This document shows, in pieces, positions 12,301-24,300 of a stretch of 64,000 nt of DNA. Within the stretch, counting starts at the first letter, position 1, and each line of letters starts with the position of its first letter. Source of the DNA: Branchiostoma floridae (lineage: Eukaryota > Chordata > Leptocardii > Amphioxiformes > Branchiostomatidae); assembly GCF_000003815.2 (NCBI RefSeq), contig NC_049981.1:3896699-3960698 (forward strand), given 5' to 3'. The notes under the pieces were generated by a model. It did no database searches. It had not been told where the DNA came from and worked only from the letters and a program-made list of their open reading frames with translations. Made by a program: the position numbers and the translations under genes.

Positions 12301-15300
12301 CCGATAATTCAAAATCGGGCCATTTTTTAAAAATCCCCAAAACAGAAATCTCGGCAAATCTGTTGCGGTCATTTTGAGCCGTCAATGACTTAATTTGGAC
12401 TCTTCTTGGTCGAGATCTTAAACGATGTTTGCACGCATGTCATGCCGCACGGATAGCGGGAGGGTGTAATTGATACCGGTGTAAACAACGCTTATAATAT
12501 TCAAGGTCACCAACAAAAACGCCAGTAGCTTCGTTACATATTACAGAACCCCAAAAAAGTGACAGCGTAGATATACTTTCCAGAAATTGTTTATATTGGT
12601 GAAAAACTATATTTTTTGCCTGATTCAAGGTAGTTGGGGGGAAAAGGGGCCAGAAAGCACTGTTTTACCCGCAATGACCGCAGATGACCTAAATAGAACA
12701 CGGGTTCGGTTCGAATTATGGCAGATGGAACATCATGGAAGAAAGTTCGAATTCGGCTGGACATGGGAGGTTTTGAGCCCGAATTTGACTACCGTGATAT
12801 CACTGTCAACAACAACTACGACAACTTCAATAAGAACATCAAAGCAAACTACAGCGCCTACTACATCTCCTTCTAAATCAGCCAACTGGTTTTCAACTCT
12901 ACAACAGACCAGCTCAACTCGTTTGATGGACACTTCCACCACATACACTTGCTAAACGTGGTGATAAGTGCGGGATTTGTATTGCGCTTCGGGCTACCGC
13001 TTCCAGGGGGAGAAAAAACTCGCGTTTCGCCTCCCGATGGCGCTATGCACTGCGCGTTTCGCCCTGTATGGTGCTATTCGCGCTTCGCGTTTCGACATAT
13101 CGAGTCCGAGGGCTTACCTCAAAACTGACATCAACATAGTTTTTCTTGTCCTGTCCTCCCAGTCTGTAGTGAACCACTTGGGATGGAATCTGGTGCCATA
13201 CCTGATGACAGCATCACTGCATCGTCCTTCATTACTGGTGGTTCGGAGCCTTACATCGGGAGGTTAAACACAGTTGCCGGTAGAAAAGTCTGGATAGCCT
13301 TAACCAGCAGAGTAGGACAGTGGTTGCAGGTAGGCATACACCTTGATTAAGTTTGGTTTGGTTTGGTTTGGTTTGATACAGATCTCCATTAGTGACTGAT
13401 TAGTCACTATTCTTCCTGGAGCCCGGGTGATTTGTAGATAATCACCAACTGAAGACGAAAGGATTTTGCACCATCGCACACCGCACCATCGCACGTGTGG
13501 GAGTTCTTAACGTGTTTGGAGTGTTGCTCTCCCCAAACACGGGACCTCAATTCAACGTTTTATCCGAGGGACGGCCTTAGCCGAAGCTAAGTACTCATTT
13601 TCACCTAGCAGAGTAAAGTGAGGAAAGCCGTGTTAAGTGCCTTTCCCAAGGGCGCAAGATCGGTGACACGGCAGGATTCGAACTCGAGACCTCTCGATCC
13701 CGAGCCAAACCTGCCGCTGCGCCACGCGATCTCACGTAAAAATGACGTTCTCTACATTACCGGCCCGGCAGCAAAATGACTATTTCCTATCTATTAATTC
13801 ACCTGGTTGGTTAAAACACAATCAGCAGTGCAAACTCCAGTTCTTTCGTAATTGAGGTCCGTGGTTGTGCAAGACACGAAGCGCGTCATAGGCACAATCA
13901 TTCACGGTCGGCTTGATCGTTCCACCCAGGGGGTGACGTCATCTAAACTCCAGTACAGTACAGATCGGAGTACTCAGACGACATATGCTCTTGATTAATT
14001 TCTAGGATAATTTGTGTTTTTGCTGTCCTTTGTATCTACTTCGTCCCCTGAAACTGTCCGACCGAGCCGCAAATTTGAAATGTGCCCTTGTGTAAAGCAA
14101 CCTTGAAATGATTTATGTTGCCGACTTTTTGGTAACTTTCTTCAAATGCGGTCCCCTATGTCAACAGGGGTAAACTATTTGGAGCTATATTGTTTTCTCT
14201 CATGACGTCATTTATCTTCTGCACTGATGTTCTTTTTTAGGACACAAAATATGTTTTGAGAGATAGTGATATTTGATGTTCTCTTTACTTATCTTATATT
14301 CTATCAAAAACTGTTAACTTTCAGGTGGATTTAGGGGACATTAAGGTCGTCACGGGCACCATCATTCAGGGTCGGCCTGATGTGGACCAGTTTGTGACGT
14401 CATACAAACTCCAGTATAGCACAAACCGGATTAGTTGGACGACATTTGCCGGCGGTAATGGATCAGAAATGGTATGTTGAAAATTAGATTATTGTTTCTA
14501 AATTTCTATTTGAAACTAGAAAGACCGACATTTGCTCGAGAGCAAATACAGCATATTGCAATCCATCTTCATCCCTAAGCAAAAATGAACTGTTCTATAT
14601 TAACCTTTTGCAGGAGTTGACCTGTCCTACAACATCATTTCACTCCAAACTTGATTTTCATAAAAGCCACCCCCACCCCCATACAAGAATGGACTATTCC
14701 GGAACACCCCTATCTATGCAAATGGACTGGTCTATATGGCCCATTTTTTTATTTATAGTGCTAAAGCTAACCCAAATTCCAGATCAGTTCGCTTTTTCAT
14801 GACAGAGGAAGCAAAAATATACATTTTTGGTCAAAAATGGCAAAAAATCCCAAATTTAACAACTTCCAAGTGATGTAAACCACAGGTGTGAATAGGGCCC
14901 TGTGACAACATACCGTACGCACTTTCATACCAAATTTCAGATCATTTGGTTTTCATACAAAGGCAGAGGAGCCAAAATTTAACATTTTTAGTCGGAAAAT
15001 GTCAAAAAATCCCGAAATTCAACAATTTAAAGTAATCTATGCTCAAAGTGAAAATAAAGCAATGGCCAAAAATCCCAAAATAACTTATTTTTGAAGTGAT
15101 ATATGAAGGAAGTGTTAATGGAGTCCTGTGGTCATATGTCTAATGCACCTCTGTACCAAATTTCAGGTCATTAGGTTGTAATACCAGGGCACAGGGGCCC
15201 AAAATATATATATTTGGTCTAAAAATGACCAAAACCCCTAAATATATTTATAGGGTTAATTCCAGTTATGGCGGCCATGTTGGATTTTCTGGGGTCATTC

Positions 15301-18300
15301 GGGGTCATGGCACCAGAACGAGGCTTCAGTTGGGGTTCTACTATATTAGGCTGTATTGTAGACATAAGTATGTCATCTTCGGGAGTGTACTTCGCCCCTC
15401 TTAGGTGAAATACTGCAGAATATGTACTTGTTATCTATAGATAATATTGTTTTGGACATTTGAGCTCGATTTTGGTGATATTTCTTATTCATTTTTCACA
15501 GTTATTGACGGGTGACCTGAGAGCAATTAATGTCAGTGTTTATATCATCCATGTGTTCTTTATATAGATAACTGTGATATAATAGCTTTACTATTGGGAT
15601 GAAACCCTACAAAAACATGGAAATACCGTGCTGACAGACTTGCGGGTAGACATTTAGAAGACATTTGGCCGTTGTTCTTTTGATTCCTCGATGCCAAGAT
15701 TTGTTCTGCAAACTACGCCCTATGGTAATATCATACCGTGTGTGCTTCTTTTTATCATTTTCTTCTAGTGTAAACAACATAACCCCCTTACAACAACAAC
15801 AAAAATGTTTGGTCGGAAAAGGGATGAAATGTAGCAGATTTCTCAATGCCAAAGTGGAAAAAAACTAAATTTTAGTAGACATAGTAGACTAGGCATAGTC
15901 TATCACTTTGTCCCTTATAGCATTTTACTTTGTGGGGTTTATCCCACTTGAACCAAGAGCTACAGCTTCATTGACGATAAAATGTAGTACCGTAATTTAA
16001 TGAACAAATTTTGGCAACATACTATTAAATCTCTACCCACACTGATCTCAAACTGACATGAAGTACTTTAGAGTAGGGGTCGATCCCTCTAGCGTGATTG
16101 TCATCATTATGCTCTTATACTCACCCCTCTGATTTGTGACTAGGATGACAATCAGGCTACAATCCCCCCTCCACTGATAATAAAAGTTTTTTTTTCCAGT
16201 TTAGCATTGACAAATTGCCAACACAACAGAAATAAATGCTACATTTCATCCCACAATGTTACGGACCCCAACATGTGGACTTTCTTGTGTGGGATTATGT
16301 TGTTTAAACTAAAAGAAAACAGATAAATCGGGAAACAAGCACAGGAGCACACCCGGTATGTACACAGCCTTCCACACTGAGTTCAGCATGATATTCCCAT
16401 AGGACGTAGTTTGCAGAACAGATCTTGGCATCGAGAAACCAAAAGAACAACGGCCAAATGTCTTCTAAATGTCTACTCGCAAGTCTGTCAGCACGGTATT
16501 TCCATTTGTTTAGGGTTTCGTCCCAAAAGTAAAGCTATTATATCACAGTTATCTATACAAAGAATGATATACATGGATGATAATAAACACTGACACTAAT
16601 TGTCCTCAGGTCATCCGTCAAAAACTGCGAAAAATGAATAAGAAATATCCCCCAAATCGAGCTCAAATGTCCGAAACAATATTTTCTATAGATAACATGG
16701 ACATATTCTGCAGTATTTCATCTAAGAGGGGTGAAATGCACTCCCGAAGATGACATACTTATGTCTGCAATACAGCCTATATAGTAGAACCCCAACTGAA
16801 GCGTCGTTCTGGTGCAATGACCCCGGATGACCCGAGGAAATCCAACATGGCCGCCGTAACTGGAATTAACTTTATTTCTAAGGCCTCTATCAAAAAAGTG
16901 AAAAAAGGCCTGGGGGTATTTGCTATCCCTACCTCCATGCCAAATTTCAGCTCATTTGGCCCCAAAATGAATATCAAAAAAAGTGACAAAAAGCCTGGGG
17001 GTATCTGCTATCCCTACCTCCATTCCAAATTTCAGCTCATTTGGCCCGAAAATGAAAAAGTAGAATCCATTTGAAGATTTGGCAGGAGAAGAAAATGAGA
17101 CTCCACAAAAACAATATATTGCAATCCATACTGTAGTATGGATTGCAATATAAATACCTCGAAGTGACATGGGGTGACGTCATATAATCTCCGGTACAGT
17201 ACAGATCTGATTACTTGGACGACATATACTAGCAGCGATGGCTCTGAAATTAAAACAATTCTAGATGGATCCATCTAAGATTTCATGATGGAACAAAATA
17301 CCAAGATTTCATACTTACAAAATACCACGAAATGATATAAATCTGTTTTGTAGACATTACATTCAGCAAAGCGTTTTTGATCTGTGAGTGTTGTTCTGCA
17401 ATATTCATAATGTTGGTCTTGGACAGAACATTCGGAAATTATATGGTAATTAATATTGATGAATATTTAGAGCTCGTTTTCTTCCTAGGTCTTTCCAGGC
17501 AACGTCGATAGGAGTCTTCCTGTTACAAACCTACTGGACAACCCAGTTGATGCACGTTATGTGCGTTTCGTGGTCCAGTCCTGGCATAGTCAAATCGCCA
17601 TGAGGGTGGAGATTGTGGGCTGTAGCACAAGTAGGTTTCAACACCCTCGAACATTCATAACATTTTAAACTGAAAGTTGTGACCTGTACTTTTTTCATAA
17701 TCAATGCAGATTTGTAACATCCAAATACACACATTTCATCACGTTACGATTGGTATACATTTAGAATGGCACGTAGTCATTAATGGAACATCATCAGGGA
17801 ATTTCCTTTCTCGTTATTCAAAATAGTGGCATAGTTAGAATTCACAGAGCCACTTTGACAAATCCTGGAGTTAGATTATGCAGCTATAATAGACTAAAAG
17901 TCTTCCCGAACAATACATCCAGCCTTGTGACTGCATAAATAATGTGCCATGGTACATGTGATTATGTACTTGACCAATACAGTTCTAAATGGATCGATAT
18001 CTATAAATGAGGTTTGTATGCCTTTGATGCCAGTGTTCCACTTTCCTGTTCCCCCAGCTGTAGCCCCCCTCCCAGCTTGTCCACATCTACTTGGGATGGA
18101 ATCTGGTGATATTCCCGATGGCAGCATCACTGCATCGTCCTTCACTAGTGGTGGTTCGGAACCTTACTTTGGGCGGCTAAACCTAGATGCTGGTCGAAAC
18201 GCCTGGATACCCGCACACAGGAGAGCCGGAGAGTGGCTGCAGGTAGGCACGCATGTTAATGAACGAAACATGGGCGTTTTGTACATTGCTGCCGGCGTTT

Positions 18301-21300
18301 GGGTAACTCCTCATTTTCCTGCGGTCCCAAACGGCAGCAGAGACACACTGTTCGAGATTTTTTTTTTTTTACTTCGGACTCCATTCATTGTCTGCATTGA
18401 TATCCGCCATTGTGACCAAATCTGAACACAGTAGAACAGCATAGTAAGATGATATTTTTGTCTTATTTTATGTTCTATCAAGAAATTTATTTTGCTATTC
18501 AGGTGGATTTAGGGGACATGATGCCCGTCATGGGCACCATCATTCAAGGCCGGCTTGATCGTAATAACCCCCAGTGGGTGACGTCATACAAACTCCAGTA
18601 CAGTACAGATCGGATTACTTGGACGACCTATACTACCGGCAATGGCTCAGAAATGGTATTTGAAAAATTACAATGAACTTTTTTCTAGGTAAGACAAATT
18701 GAAATACCAAGAATTCAAAGTGAAATAAAGCATTTATTCTTACTGAAGTGATAATTTACCAGGCCCGTGGAGTTTTGCACTGCATGAAATGTCATACATC
18801 ATTGACCGGAGGTCGGGGAAGGGCTAGTATACATTTCAATCCATAGAGCCCTATCTAACATTGCTTGTTCTACTTTTTCAAAATCAATAGCAGAGTACCC
18901 GGCCAATTGGTTTCCGTACCGGAACAGATGAAATTATTTCCTATTTGGCTCAACAGAAATTTCTCGCAAATTTTACCGTTAAGTGGGTCAACTTCTGAGA
19001 TAGCCGTAGAAGACTTCCATGTTGAGTCCAAGATATGTTCTGTGCTCTGCGAAGTAAATTTGTGTAAGTCCCATTTAACCCTATTCAGACCGGGCTTTCT
19101 TGGTCAATTCAGAACCTCGGGGGGGGGGGGCACTTTTGAGGCAAGCCCCTTCTAACTCCTGTAACTCTTAAACAACTTATCATATGGCCACTGAATTTTT
19201 AGACAATAATGAAGACATAATAGATATGTATCTAAAGGATCTAAGGACGTGGAAGCAATTGCAACGTAATAGAGCGTAATTATGACGTCAACAAAATTTT
19301 AGGACAAGTCAGGAAAGTATTTTTTGTATGTTTCGCGGTTACTGGCGGATCTGACAAGGAATACGTAACAAATCTGAAAGGAACGTCGTGCACTGCTATC
19401 CGAAATCTATAATCTGAAGCGTCGACGGAGTAAAAAAAAGGATTTTCGAAAGATATGGAGCCGTATTTTCGTTCATATTTGCAACGGCGATTGGAATTTT
19501 AATTTGGAGATCCGCGAAATCCCGCTTCACGTATTTGTATGGATATGTGAAGATAGCGGATTTGCTGCGATCCCTAATTGTACACGTGACAAAGGTTATT
19601 GTAGATAATAACAGTGTGATGTACTTTTGTCGGTTGAATTTATTGTGAAACATGAAAATAAAATCACTGATTTGCACTGATCCGTCAGGAATCGAGTACA
19701 CTCCGTTCCGTATTTGATATGATGCATGATTCCGGATCCGTCAGATTCGTCAGGATACTAGGCCATTTTTGCCTTGCCGCCAGGCAAGGCTTTACGCCAG
19801 CTTTTTTCCATGGATCAATGGACGGACCTTTTAACCCAGCCCTTCCAAAGCCCCTTCCAAAGGCCCTTCTTTCCTTGCCGAGATTCATGGCTTAGTTAGA
19901 CAATGGTACATTCCAGGCGAGTATTAAAACGCTCTTCTAGACGCATGTTACTGTATGTGGTCCAGCGTAATAAATCTACGCTTTAACTCACCATGTTTAT
20001 ATAAATATATATCACAAATTGCATCAGAAGGAACTTAGTTTGTAATAAAAAATAATGCATATTCATTGTGGGTCAAAAAGTTTTACAAAACCTGTTTAAT
20101 GTGCCAATAATTCATCTGACATAAATTATGATAATGAGGGGGGGGCGACATGTGGAACTCGGGATTTTTAAGCGTAGAATCTAGTCTAACTTACCAAAAT
20201 AACATAAAATACGCGGCAAGGCACAGCTTTTTTAAAAAGATTTCTTGTTTGCATTGTAGTTTGATCTACATTATTGGTGATGTTGGCCTCCTATGTCATA
20301 TGCGGAAGCTGTTTTGTCATTGATAGTGATAAAGACATATATCTGAATAAACCGTGCTACAGAGAATAGACTGAGGATACTCGTATCATAGTTATCTGTT
20401 TACCCTCCAGGTCTTTCCAGGCAACGTCTACATGAGCCTCCCTGTCACGAACCTACTGGACAACCCAGTTGATGCCCGTTACGTGCGTTTCGTGGTTCTG
20501 TCCTGGCAACTTCAAATCGCCATGAGAGTAGAAATTGTGGGCTGCAACAGTAGGTTCAAATTATGGATTGTATTCGTCAAAGCATACCCAACCACTTTAA
20601 GTGGAATCTTTGGTTGATTCTTTTCCATATTCAATGGAAGATGGTGACATTGAACGATTTGAAGATAAATATTTTTCAGGCAACAACAGGTAAGGTCATC
20701 GTACTTTTAATCGGTTTCCCTACCCAGATATTTTTCCTTGTATTTCTCCTTAGAATCCTGTTCACTCACAAAGCGCGAGTGTACAAATTTAACTTGAATA
20801 CCTTCGGGTCATGAGGTTACTAAATCCTCTGGAAGAAAACGGATGAGCACAATTAAATGAATCTTGATGTCCATTCTTATATCCTTACATAATTCATATA
20901 TTATCCTTACATGATTCATATATTGTCTGCAGATGTTGACATCACCTTCATCTACTTGGTTTTATGTTATGTTACTGCTGTTCCTTTTCCTGATTGGCTG
21001 AAGAAGGAAGAATCCAGGTAGCCAGGCCTGGTACACTGCCCAGCCTTTTCCGTAAACCTTTTTCTGCATGCTGGAGACGGAACACACCAGCAAAAATTAT
21101 GTTTTATGTGATAATGCCTATACTTTTCACAGAAACGTCAACATCTACGACAGCGACAACAACGAAAACGTTACCAACAACGACATTGCGTTTAACAACA
21201 ACACCTGCAACAACTACAATAACGACATCAAGTTCAACAACAACACCTACAACAACTACAATAACGACATCAAGTTCAACAACAACACCTACAACAACTT

Positions 21301-24300
21301 CAATAACGACATCAAGTTCAACAACAACACCTACAACAACTTCAGTAACGACATCAAGTTCAACAACAACACCTGCAACAACTTCAATAACGACATCAAG
21401 TTCAACAACAACACCTACAACTTCAATGATAACACCAAAGCAAACTACAGCGCCTACTACATCTCCTTCTCCATCATCCAACTGGTTTTCGACTCAACAA
21501 CAGACCAGCTCTACCCGTTTAGTGGACACTTCTACCATATCCACTACAGACTTGATGCCTACAAGTTCAACGACAATCGTCAAAACGACAACGAAATACG
21601 TCTTCGACGGTGAACACCAATACGTTTAACGAGTGCAATTACCTATGCAATGTCGCAAAGAAACATGTTTTGTCTACGTATAGTAACACCTTCCTCTCTT
21701 GTTGGCAAGAAACATGTTTTGCGGATCTTTGAATACTTTGAAATATGCAAAGATAAGATACGCCAAATAGTAATTACTTAAGCGACTGGATATGATTTTG
21801 TTGCTTTCATAATTTCTATTCGGCTTATCCTATTACCTGAATGTCTAACCTTCATCAACGTATATAGATAAGACATTATGTTTGAACAGAATTTTGATGC
21901 GAAAACCACGGATACTACATGTCCAGAAAGAATGTCTGTTTGGAGAATATGAAACACCTCATCTTCCAAATATTAAGATGTAGACTTTATCAAACAACAT
22001 TTCTTTCAGGCATTCGGTCAAATGACTTATGCTTTTTACCACAGATTTTGGTGAAGATTCATTTGATTATTCGGATGATGAAACTTCCAGCATGTCGCCC
22101 ATGACCACACACCCCACCCTGCCGCCCAGTACAGCTGAGAGGACATCTCCACCTGCTGTTTTCACCACTACTCGAAAATCGTCAACCCAGGCGCACTTTC
22201 TGATAGAGGTGATACTAGTAATACAGATCCTGAATCAACCTCAGATTTGTAAACCATTGTTACCTTTGCCAGAATGGCTAAGGTTATGTTTTGTTTTGGA
22301 AAATAAAGGTCGATAAAGTTCGATAATGGGCCCTCTAGCGGCTTGCTAAGATACTGCAGCAGAACTTCAATTTTTGATATCTCGTGATCTGAACATGCTG
22401 TGGTTGTGAATTTTAGTGGTAGGTAGCCCATGGGGCAGAAAGTAAGTGCTGTAAGTTTGGATCCCCTAGCGGCTTGTTTGAAACTTCAGCCAACGATTTC
22501 CTTTCAAACTTTGGACGAGAATAATTCGAGAACGTGTATAGGGATCGTCATGATTTTTGGTATGTAGCCCAAGTAAAAATGTACATTATGAAATACTAAT
22601 TATGAAAATCAACAGCTAACTTGCATAATTAATGAGGAAAGTTTATAAATCCACAGCATTTCATGATAGGACTTTCAAACTTGTCACATATATAGATAAG
22701 AAAGAAAGAAATATTAATTGCGCAAATGACGGCCTCATTTTCATAATTAATGAGAAGATATGAGCGCGTTGATGGATCGTCATGATTTTTGGTATGTAGA
22801 TAGCCAAAGCAAAAGTCTTACATGATGGAATTCTTATTATGTAAATTGACAGCTAAGTTGCATAATTAATGAGGAAAGTTTGTAAATCCTCTGCATTCCA
22901 TTATAGGACTTTCAAACTTGTCACATTTGTAGCTGAGAAAGAGATATGTAAATAGCCTAATTGAAAACTTACAAAATGAAATACTAATTATGCAAATTAA
23001 CAGCTATTTTGCGTAATTAATGTGGAAAGTTGATAAATCCACTGCATTCTGTGATAGGACTTTCAAACTTGCCACATATGTAACTAAGAAAGATGGCAGA
23101 TAGTAAGAGGTGCATGTTTGGGTCCCCTAGCGTCTTTTCTTTAACTGCAGGATCCGGTTTAGTTTCAGATTTTGAAAGAGAATAAGTCAAGAAGGGATGA
23201 ATGGATAATCATGATTTTTGGTATGCTGATAGCTTAAGAGATGGTTGATACAATTTGATATTAATAATGTAAATAAGGATCTAATTTGTATAATCAATGG
23301 CAAAACTTTATGAACCAACTCCAGACATATAAAATAAAATGTAACGAGTAACACATTTATGTCTACAGACATCATTCTACATAACAAACCTGGTTTATTT
23401 GGCAAAGGTATGTGTTCGTGGAATTCTAGTTTTAGTTACTTGTACCTTTAATAGATTCCTCTACACATTGTGTATTTACGCCATGTTTCAAACCAAATGG
23501 AGTTATTGTTTTCTTCGAAAACATGATGTAAGACTTTGTTTAACAATTCCTTTAAATGCAGGAGGAGATCCCCGTTCTTATCAAGACCCTCAGTGAGAAA
23601 GTGAACCACTTCAGAGGTACCCTGGAGGATCGAAAGGAACTTCTCAAAGGTTCTATTTATCATTTACAATATTTTCTTAGTGAACAAGTGAATATTAGAA
23701 AGACTGAGGACTGCGTTCAAATTTTGGTTGTTTTTTTCACTCAATACATAAAATTTTATGGGATTCCGCTGCTACGTCTAGATACTGCCAAGATATTTCA
23801 TTACACATAATGGATCAACTATGCATCAATTGAAAGGAAAGAAAAGTAACGAAAGCAGAGAGAAGATCATTTCACAACCTTGGCGATCCAAGTTCAATAT
23901 TTGATTGTTTTACATCTATCCACAACTTCTCTGCGTGCTTGCGTGTAACATAAATAATCCATTATGATGCTATCATCCACTGCATCTATACTTGTCACCA
24001 TCTTACTGTGTGTTCCATACCAAACATACAGAAGTGACTGACTCAACATCGTCTGTACTGCGAGCTCAGAGCAGTAGCAGGGAGACCGTTGCTATGGAGA
24101 CGATCATTGACCTATCCTCCGGTGTAACTGATGAGTTAAAGAACCTGATAGACTTCAAGTCAACAGACCAATCACCTCTGGAGCAGCTAAAACAGGAGAA
24201 GAATAGAAAAGAACGTCTGAAATCTAGGGTAGGTGCGATGGTATAGATTTTGACTCTATTGCTATTTGCATGGCACCAATGCTTCATCGTTAGTAGCAAA

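Noticed and set aside
13675-13730. Functional tRNA gene
   Set aside because: Box A and box B are present but the cloverleaf is not complete and the sequence is continuous with a SINE body found in other copies.
22540-23250. CRISPR-like repeat array
   Set aside because: The repeats are long, diverged, without unique spacers of constant size, and the genome is eukaryotic.
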